From the NCBI RefSeq assembly GCF_028473745.1, contig NZ_CP101137.1, positions 5,394,001-5,458,000 of the forward strand: 64,000 nt of DNA, read 5' to 3'. The position numbers and the translations under genes are program-made. Below, one piece after another: positions 8,394-17,302 of this stretch. Numbering within the stretch: position 1 is the stretch's first letter; every line of letters begins with the position of its first letter. Under the pieces are notes generated by a model. The model did no database searches and was not told the origin of the DNA. It saw only the letters and a program-made list of their open reading frames with translations. This stretch comes from Streptomyces sp. M92. Its GTDB lineage: Bacteria > Actinomycetota > Actinomycetes > Streptomycetales > Streptomycetaceae.

Positions 8394-8418
8394 AGCTCCC
8401 CACCCCTCGAGCGCGACC

Positions 8419-8456
8419 GGCCGGCGTACGCCCCCTCCGAGGGGCGCGCGCCGGCC
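8419..8456. terminator. Hairpin terminator after the LPMO gene
   Basis: GGCCGGCG ... CGCCGGCC with an inner CGCCCC / GGGGCG stem and a CTCCGA loop, interrupted by one TA/CG internal mismatch. It begins 26 bases after the LPMO stop. Confidence 0.7.
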
Positions 8457-8547
8457 TCCGCACGCCCGCACCCGGGCCGGGGTGTGTCCGCTTCTCCCTC
8501 CGGGTACCCGTCCGCGGCGAACGGCCGGCCTCCGGGATGTGAGCACG

Positions 8548-9246
8548 ATGGTCTCCGAAACCGCACGGGTGCCCTCGGCAGCGGTGACCCTGACCGGCGA
8601 CCTCACGGCCCCCGCCGGGGCTCGGGGCCTTGTCCTGTTCGCGCACGGCAGCGGCAGCTCGCGTCTCAGCCCCCGCAACCGGGCGGTCGCCGCCGGTCTG
8701 CGGCGGGCCGGGCTGGGCACGCTCCTGCTGGACCTGCTGACCGAGGACGAGGAACGCGAGGACGCCGCCACGGGCAGCCACCGTTTCGACGTCACCCTGC
8801 TGGCCCGGCGCCTGGCGGACGCCGTCGACTGGCTGGAGCGGCGCCCGGACACGGCCGGCCTGGCCGTGGGCCTGTTCGGCGCGAGCACGGGAGCGGCCGC
8901 GGCCCTCAGGGCGGCCGCGGAGCGGCCTCGGCGGGTGCGCGCGGTGGTGTCGAGGGGAGGCAGGCCGGACCTGGCCGGCGACGCGTTGCCCCTGGTCGCC
9001 GCACCGGTCCTGCTCGTCGTCGGCGGCGACGACGCCGCTGTCCTCGGTCTCAACCGCGAGGCGGCGCGGAAACTGCCGGCGCCCCACCGCACTCATGTGG
9101 TGCCGGGCGCCACCCACCTCTTCCCGGAACCGGGTGCCCTGGAGGAGGTCACCGAGGTCGCCGCCGACTGGTTCCGTGCGCACCTGACCGAGGGAGCAGT
9201 CGACCGGGGCTCCGGCCGGGACTCTCCCGGACGGCCCACGGAGTGA
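8548..9246 (+). CDS. Alpha/beta hydrolase (dienelactone hydrolase family)
   Basis: About 232 residues. Features are the oxyanion strand LVLFAHGSGSSRLSPRNR, the nucleophile elbow GLFGASTGAAAAL (Ser in GAST), a LLVVGGDDAAVLGLN acidic residue and the C-terminal ATHLFPEPGALEEV histidine. Starts at GTG 8539 or ATG 8548 are both possible; 8548 is chosen since homologues begin close to this point, but neither has a strong ribosome site. It lies 38 bases before a phosphoribosyltransferase gene. Proteins fusing these two domains occur in actinomycetes, so the pair is probably a split version of one functional unit. Substrate unknown. Confidence 0.8.
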   Translation: MVSETARVPSAAVTLTGDLTAPAGARGLVLFAHGSGSSRLSPRNRAVAAGLRRAGLGTLLLDLLTEDEEREDAATGSHRFDVTLLARRLADAVDWLERRPDTAGLAVGLFGASTGAAAALRAAAERPRRVRAVVSRGGRPDLAGDALPLVAAPVLLVVGGDDAAVLGLNREAARKLPAPHRTHVVPGATHLFPEPGALEEVTEVAADWFRAHLTEGAVDRGSGRDSPGRPTE

Positions 9247-9284
9247 CAGCCTTCCACACTCACAAGCAGACAGGCGGAGCGGTC

Positions 9285-9947
9285 ATGCGATTCCACAACC
9301 GCCGGGAAGCCGGCCGGCAACTCGGTCTCCGGCTCATGGAGCGGGCCTCGGAGCGCGAGTTCCTCCGGCCCGTCGTTCTCGCGCTGCCCCGCGGCGGCGT
9401 ACCGGTGGCCGCCGAGGTCGCCCAGGCGCTCGGCGCACCACTGGACGTACTGGTCGCACGCAAGATCGGCCTTCCCGGCCGGCCGGAGACCGGCATCGGA
9501 GCCGTCGTGGGCGACGACCCGCCGCTGTTCGACCAGCGTGCCCTGGAGATGCTCGGTCTGACCGAGGACCGGCTCGCCCCCGACGTGGCCCGCGAACGTG
9601 ACGAACTGAGACGCCGCACCCTGCTCTACCGGGGGCACCGCTCCGCGCCCGACGTCAGGGACCGCACCGTGATCGTCGTCGACGACGGCCTGGCCACCGG
9701 CGCCACCGCACGCGCCGCCCTCCGCCACCTGCGCCCGCTGCGACCCGGCCGGCTGATCCTGGCCGTCCCCGTCGGCGCACCCGAGACCGCTGCCGAGATG
9801 CGCTCGGAGGCCGACGACGTGGTCTGCCTCCGGCAGCCGCCGGACTTCCGGGCGGTCGGCCTCTGGTACGACGACTTCGACCAGGTGGACGACGACGAGG
9901 TCGTCGAGGCGCTGGACGCCCGGCGCGCCTCGACGCGCGGCACCTGA
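9285..9947 (+). CDS. Phosphoribosyltransferase-domain protein
   Basis: A 220-residue type I phosphoribosyltransferase fold. The PRPP loop is VIVVDDGLATGATARAALRH, with two acidic residues followed by the Thr/Gly loop; VVLALPRGGVPVAAEVAQAL is the N-terminal strand-loop typical of this uncharacterised group. The ATG at 9285 is preferred; the same frame is open far upstream but only as an antisense-like shadow of the hydrolase gene. The base it transfers to is unknown, as for most relatives. Cotranscription with the upstream alpha/beta hydrolase is likely. Confidence 0.85.
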   Translation: MRFHNRREAGRQLGLRLMERASEREFLRPVVLALPRGGVPVAAEVAQALGAPLDVLVARKIGLPGRPETGIGAVVGDDPPLFDQRALEMLGLTEDRLAPDVARERDELRRRTLLYRGHRSAPDVRDRTVIVVDDGLATGATARAALRHLRPLRPGRLILAVPVGAPETAAEMRSEADDVVCLRQPPDFRAVGLWYDDFDQVDDDEVVEALDARRASTRGT

Positions 9948-9992
9948 GACGGCGGCGCTCAGGCAGGCAGCCCGCAGCCCGCAGCCCGCGGC

Positions 9993-10874
9993 TCAGGGCA
10001 GCGGTGTCCCTCCCGTCGCGTTGAGGATCTCCGCGGTGACGTAGCCGGCCTGCTGGGAGGCGAGGTAGACGTACGCCGGTGCCAGCTCGGCCGGCTGGGC
10101 GGGGCGGCCCAGCGGACTCTGCTTGCCGAACTCCACCGTGTCCGGCAGCGTCGCCGGGATCAGCGGAGTCCACACGGGGCCCGGCGCCACCGCGTTCACC
10201 CGGATGCCGCGCTCGGCGACCATCTGGGCGAGCCCCTGGGTGAAGGTCACGATCGCGCCCTTGGTCATCGCGTAGTCCAGCAGGTGCGGACTGGGCTTGT
10301 ACGCCTGGACCGAGGTGGTGTTGATGACGCTGCCGCCGGCGGGGATGTGCGGCAGCGCGAACTTGGTCAGCCAGAACATGCCGTAGAGGTTGGTCCGCAT
10401 CACCCGGTCGAACTGCTCCGTCGGGATCGCCTCGATGCCGTCCGGCTGCGCCATCTGGTACGCCGCGTTGTTCACCAGTACGTCGATGCCGCCGAACTCC
10501 GACACCGCCCGGCCGATCAGCGACCGGCAGTCGTCCTCCTCACGGATGTCGCAGGAGACGGCCACGGCCTTCTGCCCGGCCTCCTCCACGAGCCGCGACG
10601 TCTCCCGTGCCTCGTCCTCCTCCTGCGCGAGGTGGGTGAACAGCACGTCGGCGCCCTCCCGGGCGAAGGCCAGGGCCACCGCGCGGCCGATGCCCGAGTC
10701 ACCGCCCGTGATGACGGTCCTGCGGCCCCGCAGCCGCCCCGACCCGCGGTAGGACTCCTCACCGTGGTCGGGCGGCGGGTCCATCGGCCCGCTCCAGCCG
10801 GGGTGCGGCTGGTCCTGGGCGGGGAAGTCGGGGCGGGGGTACTCGTCGGTCGGGTCCCGCTGGTCGTTCGCCAC
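9993..10874 (-). CDS. SDR-family oxidoreductase, general-stress-protein-39-like
   Basis: A 293-residue short-chain dehydrogenase. The dinucleotide motif is TVITGGDSGIGRAVALAF (about residues 53-70), NNAAYQ follows strand 4, and the catalytic Ser188, Tyr201 and Lys205 sit in TTSVQ and YAMTK. The Pro-rich N-terminal ~45 residues (HPGWSGPMDPPPDHGEESY) before the Rossmann fold are characteristic of the YdaD/GSP39 group of stress-associated oxidoreductases. NADP preference is not evident. It is divergent from the aldo/keto reductase gene with a 224-bp spacer in which I see no clear operator. Substrate unknown. Confidence 0.88.
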   Translation of the reverse strand: MANDQRDPTDEYPRPDFPAQDQPHPGWSGPMDPPPDHGEESYRGSGRLRGRRTVITGGDSGIGRAVALAFAREGADVLFTHLAQEEDEARETSRLVEEAGQKAVAVSCDIREEDDCRSLIGRAVSEFGGIDVLVNNAAYQMAQPDGIEAIPTEQFDRVMRTNLYGMFWLTKFALPHIPAGGSVINTTSVQAYKPSPHLLDYAMTKGAIVTFTQGLAQMVAERGIRVNAVAPGPVWTPLIPATLPDTVEFGKQSPLGRPAQPAELAPAYVYLASQQAGYVTAEILNATGGTPLP

Positions 10875-11098
10875 GTCGGCCTCCTGAGTGTCGTACGGCG
10901 AAGTCAGCGACCGTGTTCCCCGGGCGGGCCGGCCGAAAAGGCGGGAGTGTGGGCCCGGAACCCGGCCGGCGTCGAGAAACGACAGTGCTCAATGCCATGA
11001 GCCGTTCTTGTTGGACGGCCGCACCGACCTCGCGCGATGATGACGCGACGTCCGTCGTCACGGACCACCCGGCTTCCTCAGCAACACGGAGAACCTTC

Positions 11099-12145
11099 AT
11101 GAACCACGTCGCCGACCCCGGCCGGTACGACGGCACGATGCAGTACCGGCGCACCGGACGTTCCGGTCTCGACCTGCCCGTGCTGTCGCTCGGCTACTGG
11201 CACAACTTCGGTGACGACAAGCCGTTCGAGACGCAGCGGGAGATCGCCCTGCGCGCCTTCGACCTCGGCATCACCCACCACGACCTGGCCAACAACTACG
11301 GCCCGCCCTACGGTGCCGCGGAGACCAACTTCGGCAGGATCCTGCGCCAGGACCTGGCACCGTACCGGGACGAACTGGTGATCTCCACCAAGGCCGGCTG
11401 GGACATGTGGCCCGGCCCCTACGGCCAGGGCGGCGGCTCGCGCAAGTACCTCCTCGCCTCCCTCGACCAGTCCCTCAGGCGCACGGGCCTGGAGTACGTC
11501 GACATCTTCTACTCCCACCGCCTGGACGCCTCCACGCCGCTGGAGGAGACCATGACGGCGCTGGACACCGCGGTGCGCCAGGGCAAGGCCCTCTACGTCG
11601 GCATCTCCTCCTACGACGCCGAGCGCTCCCGGCAGGCCGCGGCGATCCTGCGCGAACTGGGCACCCCGCTGCTGATCCACCAGCCGTCGTACAACATGCT
11701 CAACCGGTGGATCGAGACCGAGGGCCTGCTCGACGCGGCGGCCGACGAGGGCTTCGGCGTCATCGGGTTCACCGCCCTCGCCCAGGGCCTGCTCACCGGC
11801 CGCTACCTCGACGGGGTCCCCGCCGGGTCCCGCGCCACCCAGGGCAAGTCCTTCACCGCCGACTGGCTCACCGAGGACACGCTCGGACGGCTGCGCGCCC
11901 TGAACGACATCGCGGCCCGCCGGGGGCAGAGCCTGGCCCAGATGGCGCTCGCCTGGGCCCTGCGCGACCCGCGCGTGACCTCGCTGGTCATCGGCGCCTC
12001 CCGCACCGAGCAGCTGGAGCAGAACGTGGCCGCGCTGGACAACCTCTCCTTCAGCGAGGAGGAACTCGCCGAGATCGACAAGCACGCGGTGGCCGTCGCC
12101 GGTGTCGACCTGTGGCGGCAGGCCCGCACGGGCGCCCTCGGCTGA
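11099..12145 (+). CDS. Aldo/keto reductase, YghZ / L-glyceraldehyde-3-phosphate reductase type
   Basis: A 348-residue NADP-dependent aldo/keto reductase. The catalytic tetrad is visible as Asp in FDLGITHHDLANNYG, Tyr in NNYGPPYGAAE, Lys in ISTKAGWDMWPGPYG and His in YVDIFYSHR. The segment WDMWPGPYGQGGGSRKYL and the C-terminal NVAALDNLSFSEEELAEID closely match the YghZ/Gpr subgroup, which reduces L-glyceraldehyde 3-phosphate and methylglyoxal-like aldehydes. The ATG at 11099 follows GGAGA; the longer open frame upstream is not supported. Detoxification of reactive aldehydes is the likely role. Confidence 0.9.
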   Translation: MNHVADPGRYDGTMQYRRTGRSGLDLPVLSLGYWHNFGDDKPFETQREIALRAFDLGITHHDLANNYGPPYGAAETNFGRILRQDLAPYRDELVISTKAGWDMWPGPYGQGGGSRKYLLASLDQSLRRTGLEYVDIFYSHRLDASTPLEETMTALDTAVRQGKALYVGISSYDAERSRQAAAILRELGTPLLIHQPSYNMLNRWIETEGLLDAAADEGFGVIGFTALAQGLLTGRYLDGVPAGSRATQGKSFTADWLTEDTLGRLRALNDIAARRGQSLAQMALAWALRDPRVTSLVIGASRTEQLEQNVAALDNLSFSEEELAEIDKHAVAVAGVDLWRQARTGALG

Positions 12146-12164
12146 GGCACCTGAGGCACCAGCG

Positions 12165-12779
12165 TCACAGGACGTCGTAGGTCACGTGCGTGGCCGTGGT
12201 CGTCGCGGTCACGCGGCGCTGCACCAGCGTCCGCCGCGCCCGGCCGGTGAAGAGGGGCGTCCCGGAGCCCAGCACCACGGGCGCGAGGTGCAGCGTCAGC
12301 GTGTCGAGCAGTCCAGCGTCGAGCGCCGAGCCGACGGTGGCCCCGCCGCCCATGAGTACGACGTCGAGATCCTCGCCGCCGCGCGCCGACGCCGCCTCGG
12401 CGCGCTCGCGGGCGGCGGCGACGGCATCCGGCAGGCCGGTGGTGACGAACGTCCAGTCGAGGCCGGCGAGCCGCACCGCCTCGGGCTGCGATCTCGTCAC
12501 GACCACGAAGGCGGGTCTGCCGACCTCGTGGGCGCCGTAGCCGGTCGTGTCGTCCCAGCCCTGCGGCCCGTCGACCACGTCGAAGAGCCGGCGGCCGAGG
12601 ACGACGGCCCCCGAACGGGCGGTCGCCTCCCGCAGGACCCGCCGGTCGTCGGGGTCGTCGGAGAACGCCCAGGTGTGCAGGGCCTCGCCGCCGGTGCCCA
12701 GACCGCTTTCCGGGCCGGGATCCGGACCGGTGACGAAGCCGTCGAGAGAGACGGAGATGTCCGCGATGATGCGTGTCAT
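12165..12779 (-). CDS. Dihydrofolate-reductase-fold (RibD C-terminal-like) protein
   Basis: A 204-residue protein of the dihydrofolate reductase / RibD-C family. It begins MTRIIADISVSLDGFVTGPD, contains SGAVVLGRRLFDVVDGPQGW in the nucleotide-binding half, and ends with VVLMGGGATVGSALDAGLLD and LAPVVLGSGTPLFTG, all standard for this family of small NADPH reductases of unknown substrate. The start at 12779 is preferred over an upstream one. It is convergent with the aldo/keto reductase gene (19 bases between ends) and divergent from the GH101 gene; its 5' region lies next to that gene's LacI-type operator. Confidence 0.85.
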   Translation of the reverse strand: MTRIIADISVSLDGFVTGPDPGPESGLGTGGEALHTWAFSDDPDDRRVLREATARSGAVVLGRRLFDVVDGPQGWDDTTGYGAHEVGRPAFVVVTRSQPEAVRLAGLDWTFVTTGLPDAVAAARERAEAASARGGEDLDVVLMGGGATVGSALDAGLLDTLTLHLAPVVLGSGTPLFTGRARRTLVQRRVTATTTATHVTYDVL

Positions 12780-12835
12780 ACCAGTGCGGACCCGATACGC
12801 CACCGAATCTCATCGCGTCCCGTGACGCACCCTGG

Positions 12836-12862
12836 TGTTATCGATGCCATCTCCACTATGGT
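12836..12862 (+). promoter_or_regulatory. LacI-type operator and promoter of the GH101 gene
   Basis: TGTTATCGATGCCA (12836-12849) is an imperfect palindrome centred on ATCGAT, typical of LacI-family sites. The identical sequence in reverse orientation lies upstream of the GH35 gene at 18411-18424. A candidate -10, TATGGT (12857-12862), begins 7 bases after the operator, so bound repressor would cover the -35/spacer region. Confidence 0.75.
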
Positions 12863-12910
12863 CCCCGTGTTCTCCGGTCGGCGGAGCCGGCCGTCCCGAG
12901 GAGCCGCTGG

Positions 12911-15900
12911 ATGGTAGCGATGAACCTGCGAGAACCCCGAACACCCCGGCCGTCACCAACACCCGTGCTCCCGCCTTCGAGGCGTACGGCCCGGTGGAGA
13001 CCGGGCGCGGCGGCCGCGGTCGGCGCGATGCTGGTCGTGAGCGCCTTGTCGACCGCTGCCATACCGGCCCACGCGGACGGCGGGACCCCTGCCTCGCCCG
13101 CGGACGCGGCCGCGGCGTGGGCGCCGGTCCCGCCGCCCGAGCCCGACGACCCGGCCACCCCCGTCGCGCTGTCGCGCGCCGGCCTGACCGTGCGGGTCGC
13201 CGAGGAGTTCCCGCAGGTCGTCTCGTACGACCTCGACGGCCGCCGGCTGGACGGCAAGGCGGAGGTCCTGGACACCTTCACCGTCAACGGCAAGCCCTAC
13301 AAGGCCCGCACGACGATGAAGGCGAACCGGCACCGGGCCACCTACACCTCCACCTTCGCCGATCTGCCGGACCTCACCCTGACCTCCAGCATCACGGTCA
13401 CCGACCGGCGCACCGTGGTCTTCGCCGTCGAGAAGATCTCCGGCGGCGCCGCGGCGGACGTCAACGAGCTGTCGGTACCCGGCCAGTCACTCGTCTCGGT
13501 CGACTCCGCCGACCGCGGGGCGAGCCTGGCCCGTACGAGGATCTCGACCGACTCCACGACGACGGCGGACCGGTTCGTCGACATCACCGGCGCCACCGAG
13601 CCCGACAAGGGGCCGATCGGCACGCCCTACGGCTTCGTGTCCCATGACGGGCTGGCGGCGGGGCTGATCACCAACGCCACCGACGACTCCGCGCAGGGCA
13701 GCAACGACAACTGGAACACCCGGCTCCAGTCACGGATCGTGGACGCCGGTGACGGCGCACGCCGCGCCGAACTGTCCGTCGGCGCCTACACGTACGCGCC
13801 CAAGGGCGCCACGGACCCGCGGGTCGCCCGCTACGAGCTGCCGAGGACCACCGTCGTCCTCGCCGCGGACGCCAACGGCGACGCCGCCGTCGACTGGCAG
13901 GACGCCGCCATCGCTCACCGGAACGCCATGACCCGCCCGCCGGGCGCCGACCGGGTGCCCGAACGGGTCGTCCAGCACATCCCGTTCAACTTCGCGAGCC
14001 AGGCCACCAACCCGTTCCTCAAGACGCTCGACAACGTCAAGCGGATCTCGATGGCGACGGACGACCTCGGCCAGTGGGTCCTGGAGAAGGGCTACGCCGG
14101 AGAGGGCCACGACTCCGGGCACCCGGACTACGGCGGCAACGAGAACGTCCGGGCGGGCGGCCGCGCCGAACTCAACGAGCTGATCCGCGAAGGCGCCCGC
14201 TACAACGCCGACTTCGCCGTGCACGTCAACGCGACCGAGGCCTACCCCCAGGCGAAGAACTTCAGCGACGTGCTGATCAAGGGCCAGGGGCTGGGCTGGA
14301 ACTGGCTCAACCAGGCCTACCACATCGACCAGCGCACCGACCTGGGCAGCGGCGCCGTCCTGGACCGCTTCCGGCAGCTGCGCGAGGACTACCCCCAGCT
14401 CAAGAGCGTCTACATCGACGTGTACTACTCCAGCGGCTGGCTGGCCGACGAACTCGCCTCCGAGCTGCGCGAGATGGGCTTCGAGGTCACCACCGAGTGG
14501 GCGTACAAGTTCGAGGGAACCTCCATCTGGTCCCACTGGGCGAGCGACAAGAACTACGGCGGCGCCACCAACAAGGGCATCAACTCCAACATCGTGCGCT
14601 TCATCGCCAACTCCGACCGCGACGTGTGGAACGTCGACCCGCTGCTGGGCGGCACCAGCATCAAGGAGTTCGAGGGCTGGACCGGGCAGGACGACTGGAA
14701 CACCTTCTACCGCAACATCTGGACCGACAACCTGCCCACGAAGTTCCTCCAGCACTACCGGGTGATGGACTGGGACTTCGGCAGGAGCGCACGCCTGACC
14801 GGCGACGTCGCCGTCACCAGGACCGACGGGGACGAGCGCCGGATCACCATGGGCGACGCGGTGGTCCTCGACGACGACACCTACCTGCTGCCCTGGGGCC
14901 GCGCCGGCAAGAAGGACGGCACCTCGTCACCGAGCGACGCCGACAAGATGTACCACTACAGCGCTTCTGGCGGCACGCACACCTTCGACCTCACCCGGCA
15001 GTTCGCCGGGACTGAGGACTTCACGTTGTACGAGCTGACCGACCAGGGCCGCTCCGACCCCACCCGGGTCCGCGCCCGTGACGGCCGGGTGACACTGACC
15101 ACCGAGGCGGACCGGCCGTACGTGCTGGTGCCCCGCGGCGGCGAGGCACCGCACGCCGACCCGCGCTACGGCGCGGGCACCGGCCTCGACGACCCGGGCT
15201 TCAACGCGGGCGACCTGGACGCCTGGCACCCGCGCGGCGGCGCGACGATCGAGCGGGCCGACAACGGCGACAACGTCACCCGGCTGGGCACCGAGGACTC
15301 CCGTATATCCCAGCGGGTGGACGACCTGACGCCCGGCAAGCGGTACACGCTCAGCGCCGACGTGGAGATCGCCGCCGGACACCGACGCGCCACCACCCTG
15401 AGCGTGGCCGGAGCCGGCGAGGAGGCCGAGAACACCTTCGACATCACCCCGGCGCGCAACTGGACGGCCGCCGACGAGAAGCGGGACACCTACTCCCAGC
15501 GGGCCTCCGTGGCCTTCACCGCCCCCGCGAACGGCGAGGTCACCGTCGCCGTCGCCGCCGAAGCCGGAACGGCCGCCGTCGTCCTCGACGATCTGCGGGT
15601 CATGCCCGACACCACCGCGCCGCCGCCGCGTGACAGCGGAGTGATCGCGCAGGACGACTTCGAGGGCAACCAGCCCGGCTGGGGACCGTTCGTCAAGGGC
15701 GACGCCGGCGGCGTCACCGACCCCCGCACCAGCATCAGCGAACTGCACGCCCCCTACAGCCAGAAGAAGTGGAAGAACAGCCACGCGCCGTACGACGAAG
15801 GCACCCTCGACGGCAAGGCGGTCGACGACGTGGTCGGCGGCGGGCACTCGCTCAAGTCGCACGCGGAGAACACCGGGCTGGTGTACCGCACGGTCCCCGC

Positions 15901-17020
15901 GACCGTGCCCTTCGAGGCCGGACACAAGTACGCCGTGTCCTTCCGCTACCAGACCAACGTCCCGGGGCAATGGGCCTGGGTGACCGGTGCGGACACCGTC
16001 GGCGACGGGAAGACCGAGGCCAGGGAGATCACCCGGGAGACCTTCGAACCCGCCCTGGACACCGCCACGTACACCAGGGAGATCGTCGCCGGCTGCGGCG
16101 ACACCTGGGTCGGCCTGCGCAAACTCGGCGGGGCCGCGGGCACGGACTTCGTCCTCGACGACTTCCGGGTCGAGGACCTCGGACCGGTGGACGGCGGCCC
16201 GGCCTGCGCCCGGCTGACGGCTCCGGCCGACGCCGACCTCAGCCCGGGCTCGCCCGGCGAGTACCGGACGACGTTCACCAACCACGAGGCGACCGACGCG
16301 CGCGACGTGGCCGTGAGCCTGGACGACGTCCCCGCCGGCTGGACCGTCGAGGTGAAGGAGGAGGACGGCAACCTCTTCGACTCGGTCGCCCCCGGCGAGA
16401 CGGTCACGACCGACTGGCTGCTCACCCCGACCGAGGATGCCGCGGGCACCACGGCCGGCTGGAAGGCGACGGCCGTCTACGACGAGTCCGGCGTCACCAA
16501 GACCGTCACCGCGCGCGCCGGGGCCGCCGTCTCCGACGTACCCGTGCTGTCCCCGGCCTCGATGACGGCGACCGCCGACTCGGAGAACCGCTCCTCCGGC
16601 AGCGGGGAGGGCCCGGTCGGCAACGTGCTCGACGGCGACCCCGCCACCATCTGGCACACCGACTACACGGACACGGTCGCGCCCTACCCGCACTGGGTGG
16701 CCCTGGAGCTGGGCGGGGAGGCCGAGGTGAACGGCCTCGGCTACCTCGGCCGGCAGAGCGGAGGACCGAACGGCCGGGTCGGGGACTACGAAGTCGCCGT
16801 GTCCGACGACGGCCAGGAGTGGACGACGGTGGCCGAGGGGTCGCTCGTGGACGCGCGGGACATCCAGCGCGTCTCCTTCGACCCGGTACGGGCCTCCTAC
16901 GTCCGGTTCACCGCGCTGAACGCACTCAACGGGCAACCGTTCGCGGCCGCCGCCGAACTGCGCGTCCACGGCACCCCGGCCGACCCGCCCTCCGGCTTCC
17001 CGCCGGGCACGCGGCCGTAG
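12911..17020 (+). CDS. Secreted GH101 endo-alpha-N-acetylgalactosaminidase, multidomain
   Basis: A 1369-residue exported glycosidase that releases the Gal-beta-1,3-GalNAc disaccharide (core 1) from serine/threonine O-glycans. The N terminus has an arginine-rich stretch and a long signal segment ending ALSTAAIPAHA. Then come a beta-sandwich (about residues 60-330) and the catalytic barrel. In the barrel, SVYIDVYYSSGW holds the probable nucleophile Asp503 and TTEWAYKFEGTSIWSHW the probable acid/base Glu529. Later modules are a galactose-binding-type carbohydrate module (~750-900), another beta-sandwich (~915-1095), an NEW3-like domain (LTAPADADLSPGSPGEYRTT onward) and a terminal F5/8 discoidin domain (~1215-1362). 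The ATG at 12911 follows GAGGAG. Control by the nearby LacI repressor is inferred from the shared operator. Confidence 0.93.
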   Translation: MVAMNLREPRTPRPSPTPVLPPSRRTARWRPGAAAAVGAMLVVSALSTAAIPAHADGGTPASPADAAAAWAPVPPPEPDDPATPVALSRAGLTVRVAEEFPQVVSYDLDGRRLDGKAEVLDTFTVNGKPYKARTTMKANRHRATYTSTFADLPDLTLTSSITVTDRRTVVFAVEKISGGAAADVNELSVPGQSLVSVDSADRGASLARTRISTDSTTTADRFVDITGATEPDKGPIGTPYGFVSHDGLAAGLITNATDDSAQGSNDNWNTRLQSRIVDAGDGARRAELSVGAYTYAPKGATDPRVARYELPRTTVVLAADANGDAAVDWQDAAIAHRNAMTRPPGADRVPERVVQHIPFNFASQATNPFLKTLDNVKRISMATDDLGQWVLEKGYAGEGHDSGHPDYGGNENVRAGGRAELNELIREGARYNADFAVHVNATEAYPQAKNFSDVLIKGQGLGWNWLNQAYHIDQRTDLGSGAVLDRFRQLREDYPQLKSVYIDVYYSSGWLADELASELREMGFEVTTEWAYKFEGTSIWSHWASDKNYGGATNKGINSNIVRFIANSDRDVWNVDPLLGGTSIKEFEGWTGQDDWNTFYRNIWTDNLPTKFLQHYRVMDWDFGRSARLTGDVAVTRTDGDERRITMGDAVVLDDDTYLLPWGRAGKKDGTSSPSDADKMYHYSASGGTHTFDLTRQFAGTEDFTLYELTDQGRSDPTRVRARDGRVTLTTEADRPYVLVPRGGEAPHADPRYGAGTGLDDPGFNAGDLDAWHPRGGATIERADNGDNVTRLGTEDSRISQRVDDLTPGKRYTLSADVEIAAGHRRATTLSVAGAGEEAENTFDITPARNWTAADEKRDTYSQRASVAFTAPANGEVTVAVAAEAGTAAVVLDDLRVMPDTTAPPPRDSGVIAQDDFEGNQPGWGPFVKGDAGGVTDPRTSISELHAPYSQKKWKNSHAPYDEGTLDGKAVDDVVGGGHSLKSHAENTGLVYRTVPATVPFEAGHKYAVSFRYQTNVPGQWAWVTGADTVGDGKTEAREITRETFEPALDTATYTREIVAGCGDTWVGLRKLGGAAGTDFVLDDFRVEDLGPVDGGPACARLTAPADADLSPGSPGEYRTTFTNHEATDARDVAVSLDDVPAGWTVEVKEEDGNLFDSVAPGETVTTDWLLTPTEDAAGTTAGWKATAVYDESGVTKTVTARAGAAVSDVPVLSPASMTATADSENRSSGSGEGPVGNVLDGDPATIWHTDYTDTVAPYPHWVALELGGEAEVNGLGYLGRQSGGPNGRVGDYEVAVSDDGQEWTTVAEGSLVDARDIQRVSFDPVRASYVRFTALNALNGQPFAAAAELRVHGTPADPPSGFPPGTRP

Positions 17021-17144
17021 GGTCCGGTCCGGCGGATCAGCCCGCGGAGAGCCGGCGGGGCCTCGGCAGTGCGGGTGAGCGGGAACCGGTGCGTCCGGCT
17101 GCGAGGCGGAGGCGCGCGCCGACGCGACGGGGCCCCACTGGAGT

Positions 17145-17172
17145 CGGCGACCGGCGACCGGCGACCGGCGAC
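17145..17172. repeat. Heptanucleotide tandem repeat, CGGCGAC x4
   Basis: Four perfect copies of CGGCGAC in the 282-bp convergent gap between the GH101 and LacI genes. The rest of that gap shows no gene or clear site. Confidence 0.85.
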
Positions 17173-17302
17173 CGACGGCAACGCGGCCGGGGCGGCACCT
17201 GCCACGCCCTCCAGGCAGTGGGCGAGGGCGTTCCCGGTCCCCGCGTCCGCGGCATGTCCGCCGGACAACAGTCCCGACGGTCACCGCGCGCACCGCCCCG
17301 CC

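Noticed and set aside
8484..9284. Upstream extension of the phosphoribosyltransferase frame
   Set aside because: It runs out of frame over the alpha/beta hydrolase and encodes arginine/glycine-rich low-complexity text.
14927..17293. 788-codon minus-strand frame over the GH101 C-terminal half
   Set aside because: Antisense to conserved GH101 domains; composition rich in Val/Gly/Arg without motif.
17021..17302. Possible small genes in the GH101-LacI gap
   Set aside because: Only short frames across the CGGCGAC repeat; no ribosome site or conserved text.
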